From assembly GCA_902728285.1 (NCBI GenBank), contig CACVBU010000237.1, positions 620,001 through 684,000 of the forward strand: a DNA stretch of 64,000 bases, given 5' to 3'. Below are positions 11,867 through 22,115 of the stretch, piece by piece (within the stretch, counting starts at the first letter, position 1; every line of letters starts with the position of its first letter). A program made the translations under genes and the position numbers. This DNA is from Clytia hemisphaerica (Eukaryota > Cnidaria > Hydrozoa > Leptothecata > Clytiidae). The notes beneath the pieces are model-generated. The model saw only the letters and a list, made by a program, of their open reading frames with translations, did no database searches and was not told where the DNA came from.

Positions 11867-12895
11867 TTGGCGGTTCCTTTTGATAAAGGAGTAGGTATTT
11901 GTTTGATGAAGATCACCACTTACGACCAGAAAATAATGGACATATTGAGTTTGCCCCAATTTGAAAAGGTTATATCGACACGAAAGAACGCCAAAAACCC
12001 GGTTTTAAAGGAAGAGGAAAAGATATGTAAGTTGCTCGAAAAACTTAAAAGAGATAATGAAATTAGTGACGCTCTCTTTCTAAAACTAAAGCCGATAGGA
12101 AGTCAACCTCCACGATTATACGGACTGGCAAAAATACATAAGAACGGTATACCAATTCGACCAGTATTATCTATGCCAGGATCACCCTACTTCAACATTG
12201 CAAAACAAATGGCTGACTGGTTATCTGCTGTTCCAGAATGCAAAATCAACTCATCTACAAAAGAAATTGCTGACCAGTTAGCTGATATTGTCCTGGAAGA
12301 TGACAAAGAGATGGTCAGTTTTGATGTTGTCTCATTATATACGAATGTTCCAGTCGACGAAGCCATTGAAGTTTGCGCAAACTTGCTCTACGACGGTACG
12401 CTAAAAAAACCACCAATTGATAAGAACACGTTTACGAAACTGCTAAATGTTTGTAGCAAGAATGTTATAATGTCAACAAATGATGGTCTATTCAGACAAA
12501 TTGATGGGTTAGCAATGGGTAGTCCACCAGCCCCAATGTTAGCCAACGCTTGGATGAGTACCTTCGACACAGCAGTAAGTAACGATGCGGTACTTTACAC
12601 TCGATATATGGACGATATACTACGAGATATAAATAAGAACGCTATCGACCAGAAACTTGAAGAGATAAATTCGCTACATCCGTCGCTGAAGTTTACCGTA
12701 GAAAGGGAAACAAACTGCTGTACAATCCCATTTCTTGATATGAAGATTACCCGCTCAGAGAATAAGTTAGAGTCGTCTTGGTATACAAAAGACACAGATA
12801 CTGGTTTACTAATGAATTTTCACGCTCTTGCTCCATTAAAGTATAAAAAGTCTGTTGTTATTGGAATGATTCATCGTATTTTTCAGAGCATGTAG
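11867..12895 (+). pseudogene. Penelope-like reverse transcriptase domain (broken)
   Basis: The frame encodes the RT palm and fingers. Motif A is SFDVVSLYTNVP, motif B is GLAMGSPPAPMLAN and motif C is YTRYMDDIL (YMDD at 12605-12616). IPFLDMKI and an HRIF block follow. The open frame begins without a native start, because the 5' part is lost. A frame change at about 12884 ends it early; the natural continuation (RACSSYKTFHEGLERA) is in another frame and runs into an acidic linker near 13010-13060. Such RTs copy their RNA at the chromosomal target in the nucleus. Confidence 0.88.
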
Positions 12896-13075
12896 CTCTT
12901 ACAAAACATTCCATGAGGGTTTAGAGCGTGCTAAAGTAATCCTTAACAGAAATCAATATCCTGAACCGCTAGTTGATTCTATCATACGAGATACTTTAAA
13001 CAAATTGTTTGAAAAAGAAGAACCTCCTGTGGTGGAAGAAAATGAAGATGAAGAAGATGAGCCGAAAATGTTTTT

Positions 13076-13513
13076 TTGTTGAAATACAGGGGAAAATTAT
13101 CTGAGGAATTGAAATATAACCTTGGAAAGTTGAAAGCCCCTTGTCGTGTCATATTTACTTTGAAAAAGTTAAAAACAGTGCTACCATCATTGAAGTCCTC
13201 CGTGGAAAAATCCTTAAAAAGTGGTGTAGTTTATAAAATTACCTGTCCACGATGTAATTCGTGCTATGTCGGCCAAACACGGCGACATCTTATCACCCGA
13301 ATTAAGGAGCACGGTAGGAAAAACGCACCTGTTACCATTCACATGACGTCATGCCAGCACTCATTAACAATGGATGACGTAGCCATTTTGAAAGGTAGTT
13401 CTCGTTCGGCAAGCCATTTAATGACACTAGAGGCACTTTTTATTAATCAATTAAAGCCTCAACTGAACACAAAAGACGAGTATAGAAGCCGTATATTAGT
13501 AGTCAAGTTTTAA
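13076..13513 (+). pseudogene. Penelope-like GIY-YIG endonuclease domain
   Basis: Encodes the region after the linker: LNAPC-like text, LKTVLPSLKSSVEKSLKSGV, then a GIY-YIG domain with GVVYKITCPRCNSCYVGQT, the downstream Arg (ITRIKEH) and the conserved Glu in LEALFINQLKP. A zinc-finger-like CPRC pair precedes the YVG. This domain nicks the target DNA in Penelope-like elements. It is separated from the RT frame by a frameshift in a T-run at about 13070. Its own frame is intact to the stop at 13513. Confidence 0.88.
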
Positions 13514-13724
13514 TTGTAGTTTTTTATTCTTTTATTGTTTGTTGTCACATGGGATTTTCCTTAGTAGCAACAATTTTATTACATATTATATTTTTTTTTG
13601 CAGTAGCATTTTCATTTCTCACTTTTTTCTGTAAGCTTATGGTTGTTTTTACTGTAGATATGTGAACATATACATTTTTTATCGGAGATTTTTATAATCT
13701 TGTTTTTATTGAATTTTAGACCTG

Positions 13725-13760
13725 AAGATGATCAATAGATCGAAATATATTGTCAAAAAA
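13725..13760 (+). ncRNA. Hammerhead-ribozyme-like motif at the Penelope 3' end (degenerate)
   Basis: CTGAAGA (fits box CUGANGA) is followed by a short GATC-AATA-GATC stem-loop and then GAAA. Hammerhead ribozymes are known in Penelope-like elements. Helix III and a clean cleavage triplet are not obvious, so activity is doubtful. Confidence 0.3.
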
Positions 13761-13798
13761 TAAAATAATTGCTCGTTGTTGGTTAATTGAAAAATATA

Positions 13799-13810
13799 CT
13801 TTTTATGAAA
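13799..13810. repeat. Target site duplication, right copy
   Basis: CTTTTTATGAAA, identical to 11806-11817. In both host halves it encodes FHKK in the same frame of the Mab-21-like gene. Confidence 0.85.
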
Positions 13811-14649
13811 GTTCTGGATATCGCTGTTTTCTGTTGAAGACTGGTCTAGATCGTATCTGGCTGACATGGTCATCAATACGGTTTTTAAAAGATACGATTG
13901 AATATTCCCAACTTTAACTAGAGAATGTTTCAAATGTAAAAATGCTTTTCGTTGATAATACGGTAAATCGAGCAGGATTTCTAACTCGACTAACGAAAAT
14001 GAAATCCTCCACTCGAGTTTAGCAAGAAAGAGGGCTTTCAGGGAAGCTCTTTGCAATTAAGAACAATGGTATATTCTTAAGTTTGACCATAGCATCTGGT
14101 ATTGGAAACGCCTGCAATATTTCTTTAGGCCATTCAGCTAATCGTAATCCAATCACAAAATCTTTGTTGGAATAACTAATTGTAGCGTTGCTTCTGGAAG
14201 TATCTTCAAAATTATATTTGTGTTTGATATGAGGTTCTTGACCCGTTAGAAACAAGGGAGCTAGTTTCTGTTGGACAATATGCGAGTACAAAAATCTCCC
14301 ATTCTCATCTTCGATAGTATAGAAACCAGGATTCTCTGTCGCTTTCCAATAAAAACTTCCAGGCGGGTCAACGTGTTGTTTTTCACGAAAATCATAAACC
14401 AAACCAGGGCCTATTTCATACAGATAATCATAGTCTGACTGATATGTGTAAAGATATTCAGCTCGACTTCCTGTGAGATATTTTTGCATCAGAGTTGGAA
14501 ATAAAAGATGAGATGGCTCATAACCTTCCACTGTAAATGGTACGCTATGCAAATGATTTAAATTTCTAAAAGCTATCTCTGCCTCAAAGTCATCACCTCT
14601 ATGCGGAGTAACTAGAAGATTCAATGTTTCATTTTCTGGAAAAAACATT

Positions 14650-15755
14650 TTGTTCTATTAAAATTCCATGACTTTTCTGTATAACCTCTATACCTACTTT
14701 GTACATATTCCTCAATTTTTGTCTACAAAATTTCCTCTTACAGTATTCGCTTTGTTATTTTGATGTTTTTGGCTGAAAGCTACGCAAGCGTCAATTTAGT
14801 TTTTTGTTTGTTGTTTTGAATATAAACAAACCGTGTCGAATGAACAATCAGTAGATTTTGATAACCATGACAACTGACCTCAATGTTATTATGTTTTCCA
14901 GACACATACAGTATTCGAGTTCGTTCAAGATTTGGAGTTACTCTTTATGAAGATGAAGAAGATGATTGTATTGCTACAATTATAAGGAAGTATCAGTTTG
15001 CTAAAATATTTAAATTAATAACTATTTTTCATGTAAAAAATAATGTCTGCTGTATGCGACGACGAGAACAGCCTTCAATAAATTCCTGATTATTTGAGCC
15101 CTAACATGCAAGTTTTTGGCTTCAAACTTCACTTATACAATATTCCTGCTATTTGAAAAGATTTTTAATCAGATTTAAGTTAAATCTTACCCCCCCCCCC
15201 CAATTATTAAAAAAACTTTAAGATTAAGAGATCGCCAAAAGAAAATTGTTTTTCGTGTAAAAGCAGAATATGATATCACATTGTCACAGACTTTTTCTGA
15301 AGAACTGTTATCACCATAATGCCTCAGTTTCTTTTTTAAATTCTGACCTTAACCCTCAAAACCAAGTGACTTGTATATACGTTAAAATTAGCCGTCTAAA
15401 AACACCTTATCCACGCGGTTGAACAAAAACACCAGAATGAAAGTAAATTTCTTTTATTGATGTTGTGGAAAACTGTATTCATCATGACGTTTATATAATG
15501 TCATTAAATTTCTTCTTTTATATTTCGAAAATTTATTTAATTTCTTAATTGACCTGGAATTTTACTCGAGGTACCTAAGGCATTCCCCGATGGCAAAATT
15601 AAGGTGTTTTCGAAATTTTTCAATTTCGAAGCAAGTCGCATCTTTTGAACTTTCCCCATCTCAATCTGTACATCGAAACGCTTCAAAAAAACCTAAAAAA
15701 TATTTACTTAGAGAGGCAGAACCTCGTGAACCATTGCTTGTCACTTCTTGACCTG
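14650..15755. other. Spacer upstream of the Mab-21 exon
   Basis: Should contain the upstream intron or exon(s) of the Mab-21-like gene, but I could not place a first exon. A C-run lies at 15190-15201. Confidence 0.4.
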
Positions 15756-16066
15756 TTGTTTCCCGTGGGGAGGGGGTACTTGGGCAAAATGGGGTACCAG
15801 GATGTGCCGCTGGTCAGGGTACCTTTTTTCACCCAATTCCAGGTGAGGGTCGCAAAAACACCAAAAGAGAGATATTACATTAGTCCCTCGTAGGGTACTT
15901 TTTTGGGGGAATTTGGAAAGAATATGGAACATTTTGAGAACATTTTGGAATATTTCAGTCCTATTCAGGGTCACTTTTTTTCTCTAAAAAACGAGTACCA
16001 CGTAGGGTCTATTTTTTCGGCACACCCCTGTCGGTTGGCAAGGAAGTACCCCCTCGGGTTGTTTTC
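15756..16066. mobile_element. hAT-like MITE with repeated AGGGTACTTTTTT blocks
   Basis: The element runs 15764-16058. TIR-like ends are CGTGGGGAGGGGGTACTT and AAGTACCCCCTCGGG. It is flanked by TTGTTTCC / TTGTTTTC, an 8-bp duplication with one mismatch. Inside, AGGGTNNNTTTTTT recurs every ~35-60 bp. The outer element at about 29850-30670 is a relative. Confidence 0.65.
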
Positions 16067-17280
16067 TTTCCGGTACCTATCTCAAACTCACATTTCTTCT
16101 TCAGATCTGGATCCAGAGACTCTGACACATTTTATACATTAATAAGTAATGGGAAAAGACCCTCCATGGAGGGTAACGCCATTAAACATTTTTTTGGAAC
16201 CTCATGAGGTCATTGAAGTCCCTTAGGTACTCTGAGTACATTTAGCGAAAGCATCTTGAGACAGCTGAAAGTTCCAAAAAACTGCCAGATTTCCCTGCTA
16301 TGTTCTGAAAATGGACTGGAAAATCAATTTATCATGTCAGAGTGCCGGAATCAAAGGGGGACGGGCGTTTGCTATAATATGAGCTGTGTAGGAGAGCGAA
16401 TAAGGCTAAGAGGAATGCAGACACTATTGTCAATATTTCAATAAATTTGATTGAAGCAATATACATATACCCTTTTCTAATTAGATGAAATAAATAAATA
16501 AATATATACTATAGTTCCTATTTGAAACTCTGATAATTTCTGATATATATTATGAAATAATATGAATTTTAATCTTTTAGCTTGATCAATTTATTTTAAA
16601 ATCATTTTGAAGTAAATTAAGAATAAATGCACCTTCTCTATGATTGTAGCTTGGCAGAACTGTCCTCAGAGAGGGAGTAATGTTATAAGAACAATAAGGC
16701 TCGAATGTGCTTAAAGACGAACAATTTTAGTCCCAGCTTGCGATTGCTGAGCCAAATTTTTTTGTGACGCTGAGAAAAAAATGTTAAAAATTCAAATAAC
16801 AATAAAACTACTTGGAGTTGAAAGATATAATCATACTTATTCTCAAATAAAAACAATGCTTCATACTGTTTTTACCTTCCAAAAACAACTAAAATCTCTA
16901 AGCAAAAGCATATTACCATATACTACCGGGCCACTTAATCACGCCATCCAGTCTATAAAAAAAGCTTTAAGTGGACCCCGGGCTATTTTCCACCGTGAAA
17001 CATATTACGTTATATAATATACAACTATGTTATATCATAATATCATAGTAATATATTACACGGACGATAGCTCTTAAGGAGACTGGTAATGAATTTACAA
17101 GGGAAATTTATTTTCTTCGAGGATTTTGAAAATACTCAACGTAGGAACACTTTTGTGTAAAATGTAAGGTGATAAGGTAACATTAATTTATTTCAGCTAT
17201 TCGTATGCTAAAGATAATTTGAGATAATTAAAGAGAAATGTCGTTCATACGGAAAATAGTTTTGGCGGGAATTTACTTGG
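16067..17280. other. AT-rich spacer
   Basis: Contains an AAAT microsatellite (about 16488-16504). A block of about 100 bp at 16915-17010 (ACCGGGCCACTTAATCACGC...) reappears in diverged form at 56850-56930. The small ORFs here have no motif. Confidence 0.45.
16915..17010. repeat. Dispersed repeat, copy 1
   Basis: Shares CGGGCC-CTTATC-CGCC, TATcAAAAAGC and CCCGGGCTAT blocks in the same order with 56850-56930. Confidence 0.45.
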
Positions 17281-17560
17281 TTTGTTTTAGTAGTAGTAAG
17301 TAAGTAAGTTTGCGACAGCAGTCGAGGGCGACCCGAAGGCTCCCTTTTCTCAAGCTGTCTATCCGAAGGTAAGGGAGGCCGCCACTCCTTTCCCTGGATT
17401 TCTCCACTTACCCTTGATCCGTCTCTTTAATTGCTGAGCATCAAGCAGAGAGGCATCAAGTACCATTTTGGGAATCTTTGGTATGACCAGCCTGGGGATC
17501 AAACTCACAACCTTGCACACCGAAGCTGGATGATCTACCTTCATGCTACGGCCGTTTTAG
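17281..17560 (-). mobile_element. Candidate tRNA-derived SINE
   Basis: Read on the minus strand it begins near 17560, carries a B-box-like GGTTGTGAGTTTGATCCC (17512-17495), and ends in a simple-repeat tail (TTAC/TAC units, 17309-17289). The middle part (CTGGATTTCTCC... to CATCAAGCAG) also occurs at 63732-63812, so it is dispersed. The A box is not clear. Confidence 0.45.
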
Positions 17561-17718
17561 AGGCAACCTGAAAAATAATGCACGCCCAGAAAAACTTTTC
17601 ATTGTAAACGCATTACTAGTCTCCGCCAAGGCGGCCGGGTTCTTTATGTTTGCTAGGTGTATTACATTAAAATAACGTTGTCTTGACGTTAACACAACCG
17701 AGTTTGTTATCTGGGTGC

Positions 17719-19134
17719 TTAAACGTCTGTTGTGCGTGAGGCCAATAAGTTTTGTTCTTCAAACACTAAAACATCATCGTTCGTCGTGTCGTCATTTTCC
17801 GAGAAACTGAATTGTTCTTGACGCCGAGAGACCGATTGAGTTCTAGTCTGTGGTGACTGTTGTTGTTCATGAGGGAATTTATTTCTAGTCTGTTGTGATC
17901 CTTGTGTTAGTTGATTTAAAGGTTCTGTTGTGGTCTGTTGTTTTTGGTGTTGGATTTGTGTTCTATTTTGTGAGGGTTCATGTCTAGTTTGATGTAAGGT
18001 TTGTTGTGATTGGTTTGAAGACTCGGCTCCAGTCCTCTGTTGCGTTGCTTGTGTTTGATGTTGTTGTTGTTTATTTGCTTGTTCTGGTCTTTGCTGAACA
18101 TTCGATGTGCTTGGCATATTCAAAGTTTGATTGGTATGTTCATTTATTTGTCTTAGAGGAGATGAATTCACTGATACTGAGATAACTCTACCATTTCGAT
18201 CAGATTCATCACGTGCTAATTTAGGGATCCGTAATGATGAACTCACTGGTGAGTTTATACGGAATTTGACTTTCTGTTCTTCCCTGTTCCAACCTTTACG
18301 TATGATGTATATGACTGCATCACAAACGGTTTTTAACAAAATGAACATGAACAAAATTTTATCAATTTGGTCTGGCTGAAATGTGGACGTGTATACTTTC
18401 CCTAATACCGGGTAATAAATCATGTACGGACAACTACATATGAGATAAGACGCCATCATTGCTAAACAAATAATTCGTTCTTTTTGCCGGCACCGAATCC
18501 AATATGTTTTGATCATGTTCGTCCGCCGTATGGTTGTCTCATCGTTAGAATTGGTCGATTTTGTTCTTTGTTTACATCTCAAAATGAAGACTAGTAGAGT
18601 CACAAGCACAAATAACGAACTTAGTAATAAGAAAGACATCGAGTTCAAAAATATTTTATAATTATCTCCATCATATTTGAAGTAAGCTGGTAAAAGCGAT
18701 AAAGTCCATATTAAGGAGATAATAAAACTATCAATAACGCGTCCACAAGTTCCAACGTATTTTGGAACTTTCATCAATGTGTTTATCAAGTAAGATACCA
18801 TTATGGAGATAATGTGTAATGTTGATGATATTAAACAGAAAATTGTTATATACCATTCGAAATGTATCCATGTTTTTGGAATTTTTGCTGAGTTAGCAAG
18901 AAATATTATAAGTAATTCTTTGGTGATTGCAGTTGAAGCAATTAGTATGTTTGAGCCACATAAGGATGCCATAAATATTTGACCAGAGGTTGATATGATG
19001 CAGAAACCTTGTTTCTGGATGATTTTGATGACGCATATTAAGTTTAGTAGTAACGCAATAAACCCAACAATTGCTGTTGAGAGCGCCAAGGCTTGATCGA
19101 GAGTGTTAAGTGATTTGAATTCGGGATTTAGCAT
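17719..19134 (-). CDS. Divergent rhodopsin-like seven-transmembrane receptor with Gln-rich tail
   Basis: One exon, 471 codons plus stop, true ATG at 19134. Seven hydrophobic segments lie near residues 17-39, 49-70, 91-117, 133-151, 161-186, 219-241 and 258-278. Class A landmarks are partly kept: Asn31 in TM1 (LLLNLICVI), Trp143 in TM4, CSCPYMIYY in TM6 (Pro kept), and CDAVIYIIR where NPxxY is expected. The DRY position reads SYLIN, and no TM3/ECL2 cysteine pair is evident. Residues ~187-218 form a basic third loop. Residues ~330-450 are Gln/Thr/Asn-rich low complexity. It is probably a plasma-membrane orphan receptor, with unusual coupling because DRY is lost. Another 7TM family cannot be excluded. 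Confidence 0.75.
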   Translation of the reverse strand: MLNPEFKSLNTLDQALALSTAIVGFIALLLNLICVIKIIQKQGFCIISTSGQIFMASLCGSNILIASTAITKELLIIFLANSAKIPKTWIHFEWYITIFCLISSTLHIISIMVSYLINTLMKVPKYVGTCGRVIDSFIISLIWTLSLLPAYFKYDGDNYKIFLNSMSFLLLSSLFVLVTLLVFILRCKQRTKSTNSNDETTIRRTNMIKTYWIRCRQKERIICLAMMASYLICSCPYMIYYPVLGKVYTSTFQPDQIDKILFMFILLKTVCDAVIYIIRKGWNREEQKVKFRINSPVSSSLRIPKLARDESDRNGRVISVSVNSSPLRQINEHTNQTLNMPSTSNVQQRPEQANKQQQHQTQATQQRTGAESSNQSQQTLHQTRHEPSQNRTQIQHQKQQTTTEPLNQLTQGSQQTRNKFPHEQQQSPQTRTQSVSRRQEQFSFSENDDTTNDDVLVFEEQNLLASRTTDV

Positions 19135-19172
19135 TCTGGATTTGTTTATTTTATTGCTGAGATGTTGCCTTG

Positions 19173-19203
19173 TGAGTTACATTTTTCTGCACGTCTTTAT
19201 ATA
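19173..19203 (-). promoter_or_regulatory. Predicted core promoter of the 7TM receptor gene
   Basis: On the minus strand TATATAAAG (19203-19195) lies 30 bases upstream of an initiator-like CTCACA (A at 19173). The ATG follows about 40 bases later. The spacing fits a TATA/Inr promoter with a short 5' UTR. Confidence 0.4.
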
Positions 19204-19509
19204 TATTTTCCTGGAGAACAAAAGAAAAATTAAAGTTATTAAAATTATTAAAGAATTTATAACAGATCTAATTTTCATAGTGGCAGCGAAATAGAATAGG
19301 ACTAGTTTGTTATCAATGTTATAATTAAGACATGAAGATTTGAGTATTTTCTATTTTCTTCTGGGCGTCTAACACATGAAAAAAATTTTGATCTCCAAGG
19401 TTGGAAATTTCAAGATTTCTTAATTGGAAAATAGATAAAATCCAATGGAAAATCCAACCTGGAAACTTGGGACACTCTCCAAGGATGGAATTTTTGCATT
19501 TTCCATGGC

Positions 19510-19665
19510 TTGGAATTTTCAAAAATCCAGGTTGAAAAAAGCCACAATCCAAAGTAAACAAACTTGTAATTTTCAAAAATCCAGGTTGAATAAAGCCAAA
19601 ATCCAAGCTAAAAAAGGTTGGAATTTTCAAATATCCAGGTTGAAAAAAGCCAAAATCCAAAATAT
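19510..19665. repeat. 54-bp tandem repeat, about 2.9 copies
   Basis: Units start at 19510, 19564 and 19618: TTGGAATTTTCAAAAATCCA..., with few differences. Because 54 is divisible by three, the minus-strand reading (19660-19325) gives an 18-residue repeat containing FGFFQPGFLKIP. I see no promoter, signal peptide or splice support for translation. Confidence 0.75.
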
Positions 19666-20027
19666 GATGATAGAGATGTGGAAAAAGAGATCTTAAACAA
19701 GGTTTTTGTTTTTGTAAACAGTCTAGGCTAGGCTCGATGGCTCCCGGTCAATCTCTCGTTATTGTTCGCACAGATACGTGGTTGATCTTAGATCACTTAC
19801 ACAGCTCAGCAGGGCACCATTTGAACCAATGACACAAGTACCCTATGTGCTTCACTGTGTGAACTCACTGCGATTGACCGAGGCCGCTCCGAAGGGACGC
19901 CTCACCTGACGGAAACTTACAGCTTGACTGCTCACATTATAGCCTAATATCTAGGCTAACCACAGTTCTGCGCGAAATATCGCTTGTGGTTTTCTCAAAT
20001 GACATGCGCAGAAAATGGTATAAAAAC

Positions 20028-20345
20028 GTAATTTCCACATGGGTTTTTACTGTTTTCCAAACTGTTTGGAGAAACACACATTTCCAACGCAAAAAGACTA
20101 GTTTTCCAAGGAGGAGTCTCAATTTCACCAAAATGTAATTTCCATATGAATTTTTAACGTTTTCCAGACTGTTTGGAGAAACGCAATTTCCGACCCAAAA
20201 AGTCTAGTTTTCCAAAGGGGAGTCTAAATTTCACTAAAATGTAATTTCCACATGAATTTTTTACGTTTTCCAAACTGTTTGGAGAAACACACATTTCCAA
20301 CGCAAAAAGACTAGTCGTGACTAGTTTTTCAATCTAAAGTCTTAA
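20028..20345. repeat. 107-bp tandem repeat, about 2.8 copies
   Basis: Units begin with GTAATTTCCACATG at 20028, 20135 and 20241. Each contains AAACTGTTTGGAGAAAC and AAAAAGACTAGTTTTCCAA. The degenerate text to about 20460 may be an older unit. Confidence 0.75.
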
Positions 20346-21362
20346 TCTTAAAAAAAATCTTATTTCCAACATCGATTTTTGACGCTTTTTTCAATTCCCA
20401 AACTGTTTGGAAAAATAAAAATTTCCCATCCAAAAAGTCATCTTTTCCAACCAGCCTTGGAAAATTGTCATTATTTCTACATTGTTTTTTTCTTCACTAG
20501 ATTTTTCAAGGGCATTGGTTTATTCTACAAAACCTATGGGTAATTTACGTTTTCCAAATCAGCTTAAGGCAATCGCTCAGCCATATATCTGGCTGGTTTA
20601 ACATCAATGAAAAACCATGTTTCGAGATTCTGTTTTCTTGACGTTATGAGAGAACTTTTGACAGAATGACGTAATTGGGGACACTTTTTATAAAGATATA
20701 ATATTATTAGCTGATGAAAACCGGCGTTTTTGGTAATTTATACAAGATAATGAATATCATCTTCACACTTATACAAGTCATCATTCTATTTAACAATGTA
20801 TAGAATGTCGTAAAGATATAAAACCAGTTGAATTATGCCGCTACAACTATTTACCTTTAATTAATATTCTAAAGTTTTTACTTTCTGAATATTCTAAAAA
20901 TGTTTAACGACATTCTTTCTCACGACCCTGTACAAATTTCACATATCCACATAACAACAACATTAGCAATCGAATAACGAAAGAAACATTTCCTCTCAAA
21001 ATTGTCCAAATGCAACATCAAGATGCGAAAAAATAGTCACAAAATGTTACAAATCTTTATACTACACAAAACTCTCTTCAGAAAAAAAAAGAAATCTCGC
21101 GTCAACATGATGTGACTCAATTTGATACTCAATTTTTCGAAAGAAAGTAACACACACAAAATTCAAATCGATATAAAAAACGATTAAATCAAATCCTGTT
21201 TTATGTAAACCTGGGTCAACACTCACGGGAGACACGTACAAATAAGAAGAGAAAGAGATATTCAAAATCATATCAAATCCCACAATCTTTGTATACATAC
21301 ACAAAGTCAAGCCGACAACTCACGATATCTTACACTTAAAACCATCTAAACGATTATTTGTT
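20346..21362. other. Spacer, nothing recognised
   Basis: AT-rich DNA with motif-free short ORFs. Confidence 0.45.
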
Positions 21363-21540
21363 CAGTGGAGTCTCTTTAACTCGAACCTCTATAACTCGAA
21401 TGTACTCTTGACTTCGACACTTTTCTGGTCCCTTTAGTTAACAATGCCTAATAAACCTTACCCCACAACTCCACAAATTTCCATAATTCGAGCAATTTTA
21501 TGTTCCCCGTGCGTGTTCGAGTTATGGAGAATCCACTTTA
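21363..21540. mobile_element. Pogo/Tigger-like MITE
   Basis: Ends are CAGTGGAGTCTCTTTAACTC and its inverse TTCGAGTTATGGAGAATCCA-CTTTA. Related copies are at 51426-51604 and 10705-10877. The terminal CAGTGGA resembles pogo/Tigger-type ends. Confidence 0.6.
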
Positions 21541-21943
21541 ATTTGCCTACGCATGAAAGTCTATACATTCGGCGATTAAAAAAGTGCGATGCCGCATTGG
21601 GTTTTCAAAAAAAAGCTGTTAAAGGGTTTTGTTGATATCATCAATCTAATAAGGAGCTAAAAAACAAAAGGTTCAGTTTTCTATTAGTGGTTACGGACCG
21701 TATCTTTTTCATCAACAAAGCAGAGCACTCTTACCACACACCTTCCACTCTTCAATATGTAGTATTTTCAACACTTGATATCCTTGAGGTCAGATCTCTG
21801 ATCTTCACCATATATATGAGGAATCCGGTGCAAAATATCTCCATGAGCTCACAAAGTTTCATTATGCTACCTTAAATGTTGCTCTATCCTAGTGCAAATT
21901 TTCATTTTTCTCGAAATAGCCTTTTTCTATTGGAATTTGATTA

Positions 21944-22113
21944 CGGTTGATTCTCTCTAATTCGATCTTCAAGGGATCAAAAATGTTCTTCGAATTAGAG
22001 AAAGATTCGAATTACAGAAAATAATTTGAACCCTTTTCTAGCTGAGGGACAAATTTTTACTTCGATTTACAGAAGATTCGAGTAATAGATGTTCGAATTA
22101 GAGAGAGTTGATT
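21944..22113. mobile_element. Tc1/mariner-superfamily MITE
   Basis: Begins CGGTTGATTCTCTCTAATTC and ends in the inverse GAATTAGAGAGAGTTGATTG. TA flanks both sides (21942-21943, 22114-22115). TTCGAATTA motifs recur inside. Confidence 0.65.
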
Positions 22114-22115
22114 GT

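Larger units (their letters stand above)
11818..13798 (+). mobile_element. 5'-truncated Penelope-like retroelement (RT + GIY-YIG)
   Basis: About 1.98 kb, flanked by 12-bp direct repeats. It lies opposite in strand to the host gene. It encodes a Penelope-type reverse transcriptase followed by a GIY-YIG endonuclease. The N-terminal part of the RT is missing, so it is probably a 5'-truncated copy. Two frameshifts (about 12884 and 13070) make it non-autonomous. The 3' end carries CCTGAAGATGATCAATAGAT followed by CGAAA, typical of Penelope-like termini, then an A-rich stretch. Confidence 0.9.
10927..14637 (-). pseudogene. Mab-21/cGAS-like nucleotidyltransferase gene, disrupted by a Penelope-like element
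   Basis: The frame read from 14637 downwards shows the Mab-21 fold. The nucleotidyltransferase motif GSRAEYLYTYQSDYDYLYEI is encoded near 14471-14412 (GS, then acidic residues in SDYDY). ENPGFYTIEDENGRFLS-like text and the C-terminal signature EWRISFSLVELEILL follow, then QSYLLKTVL. A frameshift at about 14021-14032 separates core and signature. At 13810 the frame meets the 12-bp TTTCATAAAAAG and resumes beyond the retroelement at 11817. From there it gives the helical C-terminal part (SNYFIPGQILCQLIDKEKF) and a final membrane segment (WIIPIIVILGIAIVVIVKM), stop at 10927. Known relatives are cGAS-like sensors and membrane-anchored Mab-21 proteins of molluscs and other invertebrates. The left edge is a splice acceptor (TTTTTTCCAG, 14647-14638 on minus). 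Upstream exon(s) were not found. Confidence 0.85.

Noticed and set aside
17916..18379. ORFs overlapping the Gln-rich receptor tail
   Set aside because: Shadows caused by CAA/CAG-rich sequence in other frames.
19700..19935. GC-richer block with CGGTCAATC / GATTGACCG inverted words, possible SINE
   Set aside because: No clear A and B boxes, tail or second copy in the window.
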